From Lota lota (Eukaryota; Chordata; Actinopteri; Gadiformes; Lotidae), in NCBI GenBank assembly GCA_026745465.1, contig JACYXH010000129.1, positions 1,048,501 to 1,112,500 on the forward strand: DNA of 64,000 nt. Reading direction: 5' to 3'. Positions within the stretch are counted from its first letter, which is position 1. Each line of letters begins with the position of its first letter. This document shows positions 1-15,913 of the stretch, piece after piece. The notes beneath the pieces were generated by a model. It was not told the DNA's origin, did not search any database, and was given only the letters and a program-made list of their open reading frames with translations. The translations under genes were made by a program, and so were the position numbers.

Positions 1-2940
1 CTAGCACATATTTTAAATGTAGTTATATACAGCTAGGGTTTAGTGCTTTGAGCGTTCCTCTGCGATTATTACTTGCACTGCTCCCCAAATGTTAAATATA
101 AAAAATCTTTACCAAAAAACAAAAATAAAGACAACGGGATACATTATAACTGTCGGCTGTGGGACTTTCAGCTCATAAAAAAACCCCTCTGATACAATCT
201 TCCATCTGCATCTCTTGCCTGACGATAATGGTAATGCTCAATGTTCATTGAAAAAAAACAAATATGCAGCAACACAGCGCACACTGCTGTCGGTGACATA
301 AACCAGTGACATCTGGCTAGCCGACATGCTAACTGGAGCGCCTGGAGGCTAGGATGGCAAGCAGCTGGGGGGGCCAGGGAGGAAGTGAATCCATCCTGAA
401 ATAAGTGTTGGCGGCAGCCAGCTGAGCTGTTTGCCTCTCCCGTCGGCAGCAGAAGTGATAATTGTGGAGGCAGCGATGGTTCCTGCAGTTCTGCTGGTTC
501 AGCCCCACCATTAACCCTGACACAATTCGCCAGCGGCATGCTGGGGGTTGGAGTACCAAGCGTGGGTCGGATCGGTGCGTGGGGCGCAGGGCCAAGAAGG
601 GGGAGGGGGGGGGGGTTAGCCTCCTCATGTAAATGCAGGCGATGAAATGGATGTACGTGGACAGACACACTATGCAGATAAACAAAGAGACACAACACGA
701 CCATAACTAAACACACTCAATAAACCTTTATGGATGATGTGCTGCTGTGCATGCTTTCATTCTGTCATAGACAAATTCCACGTCTGCCGTTGTCTAGCCA
801 TTCCAAAGTAAATGTAAACTCATTTGGACAAATAGGTCAACCCCATCACCAGGTTATCTTACTGGCAGCCACCAGTGGTACATTTCCAGAGTTCTAACAG
901 CAAACTGAGAAGGAGAAGAAGAGGAGAGTCTGAGGAGATGTGCTACGTCGCCTGGTGCGTATGTGTCTCTCTCTCTCTTCCTCACCATCATCAACACATC
1001 TGCAGTAATGAGGGACATACTTTAAATACTAAATAAAATACTTTGTATCCAACAAACTCCTGTGCCTCTTCAACATCCCTCTCCTTAGCTTTCTCTTTTG
1101 AAATACACTCACTCTCTCTATCCCTCATTCTAAAGCTCTCTTCGTCCTCTCTATTCCTCTCCCTGTATCATTTTCCCTCCATCTTGTTGTTCTCCATCCA
1201 TCACTGCATCCTCCTCCCTCTCACCCACCAGAGTACTGATTAACCCCGCGGGGGGATGGAAGCACTGGGTAACTGTCGACGGCCTCTTTCCTCTTCCTGC
1301 AGCAGCAGCAGCGACATCCTGCTCTCTCCTTTTTCATGAGTGGAAATAAGTTGTGTTCCCCGCCCCTGGTCTGAAGGTCCGGGAGGGGTGGGTGATGCCC
1401 CGGAGAAAGGGGGCAGGCAAATGCAGGCGGACACTCTGACCTACATTCAAACCTAAGTCACTTATCCTCAAGAGTATAGACTGGGTGTGTGCGTGGAGAT
1501 TCATGTCCTCTAGTCCGTGCTGGGACTCAGCCAGACCTCTCAACTCTAACAAAGTTCACATTCTGCTGAGCTGGAATTAATGTTGGGGTTGCAGTCGCGT
1601 AAGACTTTCGCAACTGCAACACCATGGGAAGTCTTTCAGCTCAACTCTTTTTATGTGAAACATGTCTTGGTGGCATGTAGGCTACTGTCCTTAGAAGTAC
1701 GAGCAGCTGTCCTTGGTATCTGGAGCAGACTTAGTAAAAGCAACCGTTGCAGGTCTTTTACTTCAGTTATGGTAATGGCTAGCAGCGCTGGCAGTATTCA
1801 TTTCTTATGCTGTAGTCGAAGCAATTACCAGGTTATATATAGCCTATATGTATTTGTGTGAGCATCTTTGTCCTCCGTTGAAAAGCGCTACTTTATAAAT
1901 ATAAGTGTTTAATGCTGCCACTATTAATATTATAAAAAGTTGGCTGGAGTTACTTTGATTAGCATAACAGGACTTCCACAAACAACGATGCATACATCTT
2001 CATGAATAAACACCCCTTATGTCCCAACATCAACATTACTAATGGTCAGGTTAAGTGGGGGTTGTTACGTTTGGGGCCCAGATTTAGGAGGTACTCAGAA
2101 TTCCATAGCAGTACAATATATCTTCCCATAGCGTTATGGAGACCTAAAGCTCATAACTAAAACTAGCATACAATAACCGGAAAAAGTGAACCTACACAAG
2201 GCACCACAGTTCAGTGCATTGCTGACGTTTTCCATCAAACGAGGCTGGCTGCAAGGTCCCAATATCGGATCATAACTAGCATACAATACCTGTGAAAACG
2301 GACGTTTGCCAACAATTCAATTCATTGAGTTGACTTTTGAAAGATAACATGAATATTAAACGTTTCATTCTCGGATGATTGTCGCTCCATTTGATGTACA
2401 CTGGTGACAATAGTAATAGGAAAAATCTGAAATTGTTAACAGATGTTTTATATTAATATAGGCTTTATAAAAACTCCCAGCATAGGCTACTGAGGACTCT
2501 GATTGCTTGATGGTAATATCAGACAGGTTTAATAGGCAAAAGCTTTGTCCATCAGTTCTGGTTAGCTCACCTGCATGGCGCACCTGACAACATCTACTCA
2601 AATACGTCAATCGTGATATTATGGGCTGTTCAAGCTCAGAGTCAGTGCTAAGTGGCATCTGTCTCTCATCACAAGCTGGAAAAGAGTAAAAGTAAAGTAG
2701 CTCAGACAAGTCGAATTATTATCATGGCTGGGAATGAAATAAAACTGCCATATGGTGAACGCTGTTGTATTAAAACATCTAACAATATCAGGAGTGCAAA
2801 CTTTCTTAGCATTGGTGGCACTTTGAAATGAAACCCTTAACTCTGACATTGTTAATGCCATGGATTAAACTGGACAGTAATAGGTCTCCAGCCACAGAAA
2901 AAGATGCACACAAAAATGTGATGTCTGGCCCCAACAATGG

Positions 2941-3110
2941 TTTTCAATTCAATTTTATTTTTATAGCCTGTAATCACAGTTACAGTCTGTGGGCTTAACA
3001 GACCATATATTTACAACGCCTCCCTAACCCTAGAAAAAAAATACTCCCTTCATTAGCAAGGACGTTTTAAAGCTTAAGTGACAGGTTTGTCTTTTTGGAG
3101 TACTACATAT
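2941..3110. repeat. dispersed teleost-type repeat fragment
   Basis: Begins TTCAATTCAATTTTATTTTT and continues with a TAGCCTGTAATCACAG, then TCTGTGGGCTTAACAGACC pattern. This is a degraded copy of an abundant fish repeat that starts TTCAATTCAATTTTATTT. Ends are uncertain. Confidence 0.5.
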
Positions 3111-4574
3111 GTCTGGATCGTCATTGGCTGTTGACACTGGTTCAACAACTCGTGTTATCCTGTACCCATGTCCTCTGATGAGCCGGCGATGTCAAGGCCA
3201 TGGAAAGGACTCGAGCAAAACCAGAGGGAACTGAAGTCTTCCTCTTCTTTTAAATTCAAAGTTCAACTGAGTTCAAACTGTCAAATGAATCAAAAGGTTT
3301 CACAGCTCTATGTGATCAATGAACGTAAGAGCAAGGTTATAGCGGCGATGAACATATTAATTAAACGGAAAAAAAGACATAAAAAGACGAATAAAAAACA
3401 CAAAATGAAGGACCAATGCTGAAACAAATGACAACGTTTCAAATCATGCGCCGAAGGTCAAGCGAGCGACGTGAGATGGAGAGCAGAGAGACCAGGTTAG
3501 CCAGCTTTACTAAACACAGGACGGAGCATCCATTGTCTCTAGAGATACCGTCCCATCCCTTTGTGACCACCCATCTTCTGCCCCCCCCCCCCAGCCCCGC
3601 CCGCCCAACACCTGACCCCAATCGCTAGGAGACCCTGCGCCTTCTTGGTACCTGTCAGAATTATTATTATTTTTAAATGCTCCGTTTACGTAGAATACCA
3701 GCGGCTGGTTCCTGATGCACATTAGTCACAGCTAACCCCTGACGCCTTAACAGTGGGGTCCGAGGTAAGCCAGGTCAAGCCCGTGTCATCTGCATCATCA
3801 GGTTGGAGGTCATGTGTGGTTGGAGGGTGTAGGTGGGCCGGCGGTGGTACATAATGGCAGGGATATGAGGAGAACAGTGCCAGGGGTGGAAGGATGCAGT
3901 TATTCAGAGAAGTTCTTGTCAGGGTCAGCGGGTCGGAGATGGCCCGAGCTCCGTGCGAAGAATTATTTAGAAAAATGGATTGCATCTCTTATTTTAAAAA
4001 ATACATACAATGTTGGTCTTTGAAGAAGCATTTTTTATTCAATAGGCCAACACGGAGATGAACCGGTGCTTGGATATTTATTCATGTCAAAGAAATGTGA
4101 TGAAAGATGGTTGATGCGGTTCTAAATTTCCATAAACTGTATTGAACTGTTATTTGCTGTAAAAGTAAACAGGCCAACAAAACTATTTACTTCCATCCAA
4201 TACCAAACTTGAAATCTGTGCGAACACACAGGTTAGTATACTTGAAAGTGGGATCTGCCTGCCACTCAATATCCTGTGTCTGAGAGAAGAGAGTGATCAA
4301 ACAAATATAACACAAATTGGAACAATCTCTATCGGAGAAAAAAATTAAAAAGGTAATCTTGCTGACAGAGAACTGAACCAAAAACCTAATCTCCTCTATC
4401 CTCTTTCAATTACAAACCGTTCAGCAACATCAACAAACATTCAAAACACATTATGAGTGTACGTGTTTACCAAACCTTAACGCAGTATTCAGCATCAATT
4501 TTGATTTTTGATTTACAACGAAATTAAATTTGCAGCTTCCTCCATAGCTACTTCCAGTGAGGTCAGACAAGCAG

Positions 4575-4692
4575 CATGCGTGTTAGACATCACGCTGAAG
4601 GATGCTTTGAGGTAAGACCCTGATGTTGGTTGGGTATTGAACTCACTACCTTTCCAGCTGGGAGTCGAGCACCTTACCAATTACACTGACCT
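4575..4692 (-). repeat. tRNA-like SINE, partial, minus orientation
   Basis: Contains the minus-strand equivalent of the family head (TTGGGTATTGAACTCACTAC, then TTCCAGCTGGGAGTCGAGCA on plus). It matches the better copies at 26.7 kb and 33.9 kb but is diverged. Confidence 0.5.
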
Positions 4693-5098
4693 TTAATTGG
4701 AGATGATGGTTCTACATCAGCGCCAATGCTTCCTGTTCTCATTATGACATGTCTCATTGCTGCCGATAGAGTGATTAAAAAAGTAACTTTTATCATAATG
4801 TATGTCTGTACAAATTAATAATGATATTTGTAATCATACTTTGCAATGATTCATAGACACAAATTAACTACTGCTGATGACAATGGCCTGCTCATACATT
4901 CACTGGGGTTTTGATATGATTGGGAGATGTTGACAGGGTTCAAACGATGTGTGTGGAGTCAGATGCATGAAAAAATTTAAGAAGTTGGGGTCGCAAACAT
5001 TTCCAGACCTAATAACGGGGTCACAGGCCAAAAGTGGTGGGAACCACTTTAACTAATTGTGGCGAGGTACAAATGTTGAATGATGTTGGCATATTCCA

Positions 5099-5123
5099 GC
5101 GTGTCTATTATTTATAGACACGC
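5099..5123. repeat. perfect 10-bp inverted repeat
   Basis: GCGTGTCTAT, a 5-nt spacer TATTT, then ATAGACACGC. It is isolated in non-repetitive DNA. Confidence 0.8.
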
Positions 5124-5509
5124 AGTATGTTCTAATAACTGCCAGCCCTGACATATCAGCTCAGCTGCATGCGAATGTAAAAATAATCTCATGAATTATT
5201 TTTGTTTTTCTCCCCCACTACTCTTTGAAAGTCACCATATTGCATCCATGCTGCCATTGAACTGTGACTCGCGTTTTACGACATTTCGATGAAGCAATTT
5301 AGAGTCCAAAATGGCAGATCATTTCAAAAGGACTGGAGAGTAGAGAGAAAACGGCACACTGGAGGTAAATTGCCACTTTAACAATGACCCGAGGTCAGGG
5401 GCCTGAATTCTGGGGGTTCGGAGAACTGGGCCGCTGCTCTCCCTCTCTCAAAACAGATTCCCGCCTTCACCCCCCCAGTCCATCTCTCTCCCTCTCTGTT
5501 CATCTATCA

Positions 5510-5679
<170 letters not shown>

Positions 5680-6010
5680 TTTTGGAATCAGATCATTAAA
5701 CTCTTTTTGATATGAAAAACGATAAAAAGGCAGAGAGATTCACTCCCAACTCGTCCAATCCAAACCACCGATCTCTCTCATCCGGCCCGTCACCCTACGC
5801 CAGAGCGCGGCAGCAACATCTTGGTTGGCATTCGCCGTCTGCTTCACTCACATTTGCACCCCATCTATTGTCATTAGGAACGTCCCCGGCGACGACTGTT
5901 GATCACAAACACGCAAAGCGGGGGAATGCATGCGACCGACGCCGGTTTGCGGGGCAACTTGACGGTTGACGATTGTGGAGATCTCTCCAGATGTGAGATC
6001 GTTTGAACCA

Positions 6011-6039
<29 letters not shown>
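6011..6039. repeat. poly-C run, 29 bp
   Basis: Uninterrupted C homopolymer, a candidate i-motif/G-quadruplex strand. Length may be inexact for technical reasons. Confidence 0.9.
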
Positions 6040-6041
<2 letters not shown>

Positions 6042-6629
6042 TTGGGATGGCGTGAGGCAGGAGGCTGGAGTATCTCCTCTCTGAGATCAAAAGCCTGGTT
6101 GGTGTACAACCCTAACATACCTTTAAGAACTTGGATCAGGGAATTGTGGCTAAGGACTGTGTTCATAGTCACATCTGTATGCACAGATTGATATTAAAAG
6201 GCTATTTAAAAAAATCAACCGTAGACCGCCTTTGCAGATCTCCACCTACTTTATCTCGTCTTTAACTCCCGGCTGATCTGTCACACACTTCCCCACCCCC
6301 CTATCCAATATATTCCAATCAACTCGCCATCCGACGCATTTCAATTCGACAATAAGACAAATCGCAATTCTGATGTTAGATAATTGAAACCAACGTTTAT
6401 TTTGACGGATTGCATTCAACATGGGCATCTCCCCATGTCCGTGACAGATTGTGCTGTCAGGTTTATGGATACGTCTCCGTCTCGTTTAGCCCTGCTGGGA
6501 GGCAAGGATGTTGAAATCATATTAGGGAGAACCCGTGTTTGATTCGCATTGTCGCAATGGGGAACACAAGTGGGGGTCTTCTACCAACTGAATTTCAATT
6601 ACCAGAAGCCAAAAAACATGTTTAAAAAA

Positions 6630-6631
<2 letters not shown>

Positions 6632-6660
<29 letters not shown>

Positions 6661-6661
6661 C
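6632..6661. repeat. CA microsatellite, 30 bp
   Basis: About 15 uninterrupted CA units. Confidence 0.97.
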
Positions 6662-7229
6662 AGATGACCACAGCATCAGAAGTGTCTGGATTGTAAACAA
6701 GGACTTGGACAGATTATTTGACGGTAGTGGGCAGAGGAAATGAGGACTCTGAATGTCAAACAAACGCGCCCACAAACGGGAATGGAAAAGAATCAATCCA
6801 TTCTAAACAAAAAAGGTCTCTGGTAAAAAAAATGAAGATAAAAAAAATAAACTTGGCTACGCTCGCGATGAGGGACCAATGTTCAGTCCGGGTGGGGGAG
6901 GTGGAGGAAGTGAATTTGGATTGATGTGAATCACATTTACCCTTTCGCCGGGCCCCTATCCAATTGGGTTTGCCTCAGCGCCTACCTGTACTCAAGGAAC
7001 GTAGAACACGGCACAAAACCGCCCACTCGTCGCCCACAACAGGCTCCAGGGCAGCGCTCTGCCGACGATTAAATCACAACCATCAAACCACGGTTGCACC
7101 TTCAGGATGGCGTCTGCTTCCCCACGTTGCTTTCGACATTAGCGGAGGAGATGAAGACGCCGCCGCATGCGCTCGCAGCAAACCTTTTAGATGGCTTTAA
7201 AATACAGCCCAACGATGCTATTGATTGAA

Positions 7230-10241
<3,012 letters not shown>

Positions 10242-10283
<42 letters not shown>
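10242..10283. repeat. CA microsatellite, 42 bp
   Basis: About 21 uninterrupted CA units. Confidence 0.97.
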
Positions 10284-10287
<4 letters not shown>

Positions 10288-10378
10288 AGCTTTGTTTGTC
10301 CTCTAGCCATGTTTACATCTTATTTACTTTCATTCAACTCATTTTAATTATTTAAGTGGAACTGGATGCAACACACGC

Positions 10379-10505
<127 letters not shown>

Positions 10506-11020
10506 TTAGAATAGGTGGAGGAGTCGGCTCTCTGCCAGGCACACACTCAGGACTCCAGAGGCAGCCTCCAACCTGACACGAGGCCTGACAGGGCCCTCGA
10601 TCCGTCAGCTGTCAGCCTGGCTCCTAATGGCCCCCGCGCAGTGACACAAACCAATCCTATACACGGCCCAGACAAGCAGCCCCTGTCAAAGCCCAATTAA
10701 GCAGAGTAAATAGGTGAAATATGAAAATTATACAGGGTAGAGAAAATAGCCCAGTGGAAGCAAGTGATTTCGTTTTTACCATTGGTGCATACAATTGTGC
10801 AGCTTTTTGGTTTTCATTTTTGTGAAATGACTTGCTGAACTAGATTTGATGACGCTCACACCAGTCGACACAGACAACGAGATTTGTGCCAGGGAGATGT
10901 TCAACATTTAATTTGGTTACAGAAAATGTATTATTATTATTCCTTCTGGGATTATTTAATGATCATGCTTCGTGTAAAAATAGAAAACAAACGTACATAT
11001 GAGTGACAGAATGGGTATCA

Positions 11021-11516
11021 CACTTGGTTAACTGTACATGTATAGCCAAACTAGGTCTGCAGGTTAAAGGTTACCAAGCCCTCACTTGGTTAACTGTACA
11101 TGTATAGCCAAACAAGGTCTGCAGGTTAAAGGTTACCAAGCCCTGACTTGGTTAACTGTACATGTATAGCCAAACAAGGTCTGCAGGTTAAAGGTTACCA
11201 AGCCCTGACTTGGTTAACTGTACATGTATAGCCAAACAAGGTCTGCAGGTTAAAGGTTACCATGCCCTCACTTGGTTAACTGTACATGTACACCCAAACT
11301 AGGTCTGTAGGTTAAAGGTTACCAAGCCCTCACTTGGTTAACTGTACATGTATAGCCAAACTAGGTCTGCAGGTTAAAGGTTACCAAGCCCTCACTTGGT
11401 TAACTGTACATGTATAGCCAAACATGGTCTGCAGGTTAAAGGTTACCAAGCCCTCACTTGGTTAACTGTACATGTACAGCCAAACTAGGTCTGTAGGTTT
11501 AGGGTTACTAGGCTCA
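11021..11516. repeat. 62-bp minisatellite, eight units
   Basis: Units begin CACTTGGTTAACTGTACATG (or GACTTGG) at 11,021, 11,083, 11,145, 11,207, 11,269, 11,331, 11,393 and 11,455, an exact 62-bp period. Units differ by a few substitutions, and the last decays at its end. Each unit contains the palindrome TACATGTA and the block GGTTAAAGGTTACC. Confidence 0.97.
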
Positions 11517-12344
11517 CAGTTGGGCTAAGATGATAATCATCCACTTAACAAACCAAGCCAGAATCATAATGTTGCTACGCAGAGTTTCCCAGACTCTTTA
11601 GCATAATCAGCATCACTGACTGTAAACTCGTTAGATAGAGAATTGGGCTTTACAATTAATTGCACATTTTATAATTTAATCGTGATTTTGGCCACTGCAA
11701 TAAGTATCTTGAAAGTTTGCAATTAATGTTTGTGAAAAGAACCGTCTAATGTATTACAATGACGCTAAGGGCCCTCGAAGCTTGTGTGTCCGTGCACGGT
11801 CTGAGGAAAGAGTGGCGCTAAATATATGACAACGCAATGTGACGTGGTTGACAGGTTGGCAAATATAATTGATAATCTGTTCATCGCAAATCACAAAATA
11901 AGGTAACAAACTCAATAAATAAAAAAGAAATCGGAATAGTGCAGCCCTAAGCATTAGACACATGTTTCTTGCCACTAAAACTATACACATCCATAATCAC
12001 ACAATACAATTAATATATGGATGCAGAAGGAGAGGAGGCATTTCACTTGTTTACACCCCAGTGTTGTTTTCCTCTTAGCTGAGAGACCCCTTTTTCTTTA
12101 TCATATCCACATGTTGATTTAAAAGAAGGAAAACAAACCTCATTGATTTGTCAAAATATCAGGTTAGGGTTAGACCTAAAAAAAAAGAAAAAGAGTCAAC
12201 TCTCCAGTCTAGGGAAGATTAGGTACACATGTCCCTGGGGAGGTTGGCGGCCGGCGTGGTTTTGGACCACGAATAGGACACTTTCCATGTAAGAGTCTGG
12301 TATGAGAAAAGTGTAGAGGTTGATGAACATCAACCTCGTCCCCT

Positions 12345-12805
12345 CTCTCTCCCTCCCTCCCTCTATCCATCCCCCTCTCTCTCGGTCTCTCTCTCTTCAT
12401 CCATCCCCCTCTCTCGTTCTGTCTCTTTCTCCCTCTCCTCCCTCCCTCCATCCATCACCCCCTCTCTCATTCTCTGTCTCTTTCTCCCTATCCTCCCTCC
12501 ATCCCCCTGTCTCTTTCTCCCTATCCTCCCTCCATCCCCCTGTCTCTTTCTCCCTCTCCTCCCTCCCTCCCTCCATCCCCCTTCTCTGTCTATTTCTCCC
12601 TCTCCTCCCTCCCTCCATCTTCCCATCTCTCGTTCTCTGTCTCTCTCTCCCTCCCTCTCCTCCCTCCCTCTCCTCCCTCCCTCCTCTCTCGTTCTCTGTC
12701 TCTTTCTCCCTCTCCTCCCTCCCTCCCTCCATCCCCCCCTGTCTCGTTCTGTCTCTTTCTCCCTCTCCCTCCCTCCATCCCTCTGTCTCTTTCTCCCTCT
12801 CCCAC
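12345..12805. repeat. CT-rich imperfect tandem region
   Basis: Pyrimidine-only stretch built from degenerate units of roughly 50-60 bp such as CTCTGTCTCTTTCTCCCTCT followed by CCTCCCTCCATCC. The long open frames in it are low-complexity artefacts. Confidence 0.9.
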
Positions 12806-13096
12806 TCACTGGGGGAAAGCAGCGATGGCACCCAGAAGCCAGTTAGTGATCTCGCTTGGTGCAGCAGATTCCCAGCTAATGGGGCCGCCAAAGTTTCCTT
12901 TTGTAATTGGCAGGTAGCCAGAGCAGATTGACAAATGAGAGCCGGCTATCAGCCATCCCCAACCCGGCGGGTGCCAGGGAAGGAAATCAAAATAATTAAA
13001 ATAAATAAGGTGCCAAGCAACACCAATGGCGCCCGGCAGGCGAGGGGCTGCCATCAGCCAGTCAAGGCAGAGCAGGGAGCCTCACCACGGAGCCCC

Positions 13097-13131
13097 CATG
13101 GGGGGGTGGGGGGGGGGGGGGGGGGGGGGGG
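13097..13131. repeat. poly-G rich run
   Basis: An almost pure G run just after CCCCCATGG. Confidence 0.85.
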
Positions 13132-13359
13132 TGGAGACGGGTGGTGGTGGCACCACCCGGAGAGACTCCACACATCGTTATTATTTCCCATTGGAAGAAA
13201 TCAGCGCCTTCCGTGTGTTGCGCGCGTGAGAGACGGAATAATAGTGGGAACAATCTTGTTTAAGATTAATTATCTGTTATGATAGGGGAAGAAAATATTG
13301 GCGACAAGCGAGATTCTACCGTTTTTCCTCTTCCTGTCGTCTGTGTGTATGTTGTCACA

Positions 13360-13505
13360 GGCGGGGGGGGGGGGTTTGGGGGGGGGGGGGTGGTGGTGGT
13401 GGTGGGGGGGGAGGGGGCATCACCTACCGCTGACGATCAACGGCAGGAGACTGGTGGGGGGGGGGGGGTAAACACGGTGCGAAGGCTGGGGGGGGGGGGG
13501 GTGTG
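13360..13505 (+). repeat. cluster of G-runs (G-quadruplex candidate)
   Basis: At least six G-runs of 8 or more bases with GGTGGTGGT between them within 150 bp. The plus strand could fold into quadruplexes. Confidence 0.75.
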
Positions 13506-14183
13506 GGCGGGGTCAACACGAGGTGAGGCGACAGGGATAATTGCACGTCGCTGGGGAGCGCTGTTGAGATCCGCCCATCAGTGTTAGCAAACAATTAGAG
13601 CTTGCGGAGAGCGGGAGACGGGGTTCGCTCGTCTGAGCAGAAGCGTCAACATTCGGCTTCGCCGAGGGCCGAGGACAACGTTCGCCAACGAGATGTGATA
13701 ATTAGGATTTGGACGGAAGAAAACACAAGGGGGGGGGGAAAAAGAAAATGGTGTCTCTCTCATCTAAAGTGAACGAGGTCGTAAAGTCTTCAAAGAAGCG
13801 AAAGATTTAAAATGAGTGCTCTATGCATATTTAGGCCTTCTAAAGCTGTAACCATACAAAGTACCTGTATTTGTCTGGTCACCTTCCGTCTCGCCATTCA
13901 CTCACACAAGCACACAAGCACACAAGCACACAACCACACAAACACACACCTGTGTGTGTGAGTGAGTGAACATGAAGTGCAATTGATGAAGGCATGTAGA
14001 CACGGATGGTCTTGCATTGGGCATTGAACCCAGGACCACCACCGCCAAACTAATTTAAAACCTAGCGCCAGCTAAATGAACAGGATTCAGATTTGAAAGG
14101 TCTATATCAATGAGTCCTGTCTTCAGAAAAACGTTAATGAACCTCTCATGAATGCAACAAACACTTCTGTACTAAAGGCAGAG

Positions 14184-14260
14184 AGCAAGAGCAAGAGAGA
14201 GAGCGGGAGCTAGCGATAGCGAGAGCGTGAGAGAGCACGAGAGCAAGAGCGAGCTCAAAT
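14184..14260. repeat. GAGAGC-type simple repeat
   Basis: Degenerate GAGCAAGAGC/GAGAGCG units. Confidence 0.8.
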
Positions 14261-14685
14261 AGACTTGGTGCCCCAGGAGTGAAAGACTCCAGTTTACCTT
14301 GAATATTAACTCAAGCTTACCTTGTGTGCGTTCCTTTAATTCGGTAAATAAAACCATTCCTTTAAGGTAAAGTTGCAAATGCGATACGCTAATTTGAGAG
14401 GATTTAAAGTTAATTAGTCCCGTAATGGCAAACTGAAAGCTGTAAGCAGTATCACAGTTTCCAATAGCCACGAGCCATGACCAAAGACAGATTATCTTAC
14501 TTAAGTAGCTCTACATACACACTCCATGCTAATTTATTGTTAACAGTCTGCAAAACATTTTTAAACATGAGACCTAATTGGTATTCCGAATGTATAGTTG
14601 ACACACACAAACTCTTGCTGTGGCCTGTTAAACGGGAATTACCCATTCATTTTATATATTTATATATAACCATCGCATTAACTAT

Positions 14686-14842
14686 TTAGTCATTCAGTAG
14701 ATGCTTTTCTCCAAAGCGACTTACAGTTAATTACGATGCTGGTGGGGGGTAGGGGGTTTAGCTGTGGACATTGGGAATCGAACCCAGTACCTTTGGGGAA
14801 GGAAGTCACCAACACCGTAACCACTCCATTTCTGTCTTTATC
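14686..14842 (-). repeat. tRNA-like SINE, minus orientation
   Basis: Starts TTCAGTAGATGCTTTTCTCC then AAAGCGACTTACAG, and ends with GGGAATCGAACCCAGTACC, a reversed tRNA-type B box. It belongs to the same family as the copies at 21.6, 26.7 and 33.9 kb. Confidence 0.75.
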
Positions 14843-14888
14843 TCCAACTTTGGTGCACCCGAACCTCATGATCTGCATCTCTACGCGA

Positions 14889-14973
14889 CCCCCCCCCCAC
14901 CCCCCCACCGCCCTCCTCTTTCCCCCCCCCCCACCCCCCCACCGCCCTCCTCTTTCCCCCCCCCCCCCCCCCC
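14889..14973. repeat. C-rich tandem duplication
   Basis: The block CCACCGCCCTCCTCTTTCCC occurs twice in a row, separated by poly-C runs. Confidence 0.85.
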
Positions 14974-15238
14974 AGTACAACCTTCTCTGGATGGGGAGAG
15001 GACCACCCTCTCTTCCATGGAGGTGACCCCAGGACCTGCGGGTGGATGCTGGGGATGTGGAGGGGGCCTGGCTGGCCGTGAACCCCAGCGAGAGGCTACT
15101 GCTCCAGGCCCCTAGTTACGCTGCTGTAATGTCCCTCTAGTATCCTAGCTCTAGCTTTAATAAGTGAGTGAGTGAGTGAGTGAGTGAGTGAACATCCTTC
15201 AGCGCCTGTGAAGAGCAGTATCACCATAAGGTCAGAGT

Positions 15239-15321
15239 GTCGGTGCATGCCATTCGCCAGTGGTGGGTGATGGTGTCTGTATGTCGGTGCATGCCATTCG
15301 CCAGTGGTGGGTGATGGTGTT
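15239..15321. repeat. 44-bp tandem duplication
   Basis: GTCGGTGCATGCCATTCGCC followed by AGTGGTGGGTGATGGTGT occurs at 15,239 and again at 15,283. A (GTGA)n tract lies just before it at about 15,165-15,190. Confidence 0.9.
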
Positions 15322-15839
15322 TGGGTGACGGTGGTGGGGGGGGGGGGGGGGGAGGATTCGCACATGGATTACATTGTTCCCAGGGCGTAAGCCTGCGTGA
15401 AGCCCGGCTCAACAGACCAGTCATTACCCAGCACCAGAACAGCCCTGCAGCCCCTCATTGGACACAAGGTCTCGCAGGAAGGAGCATGAAAGCCCTGGCT
15501 AACTGTATCGCCGCAAAGCCCCGGCGCACTTGGGTTATGCGGTCGAGCGAGAGAGACAAAACGTGTGATTGTTTTCCCTCCTCTCCCCTGTGAGTAAAAG
15601 CAGTCTAGCTGGTAATAAAACGCAAATGGTTTTGATTGTTTTGTTGGCTCTTCGATCTTTTGTGGAAAACAAAGAAATTTAAAAAAGAAAGTAGAGGCGG
15701 TGAGAGTTCTGACGTTAGGTTTTTGGGAGAGCTGCTCCTCCCGTGTTATTTCCTCAGATGGACAATTTAGAAGAGCAGCCCAAACATAACCATAGTTTTG
15801 CACTCTTAAACCCAAGGCACACGAGAGAGCAGAGCAGAG

Positions 15840-15913
15840 CGAGACAGAGACAGAGACAGAGACAGAGACAGAGACAGAGACAGAGACAGAGAGAGAGACA
15901 GAGACAGAGACAC
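15840..15913. repeat. GACAGA microsatellite
   Basis: Runs of GACAGA/CAGAGA units, followed by a single GGGTTAGGGTTA telomere-like word. Confidence 0.9.

Noticed and set aside
168..716. 182-residue frame on minus
   Set aside because: No recognisable domain or splice context. An overlapping frame is also open, so composition explains it.
11021..11516. Possible CRISPR-like array
   Set aside because: The whole 62-bp unit repeats with no unique spacers, in a vertebrate genome. It is a minisatellite.
12320..12931. Long Ser/Leu/Pro and Arg/Glu-rich frames on both strands
   Set aside because: Low-complexity translation of a CT/GA-rich tandem region.
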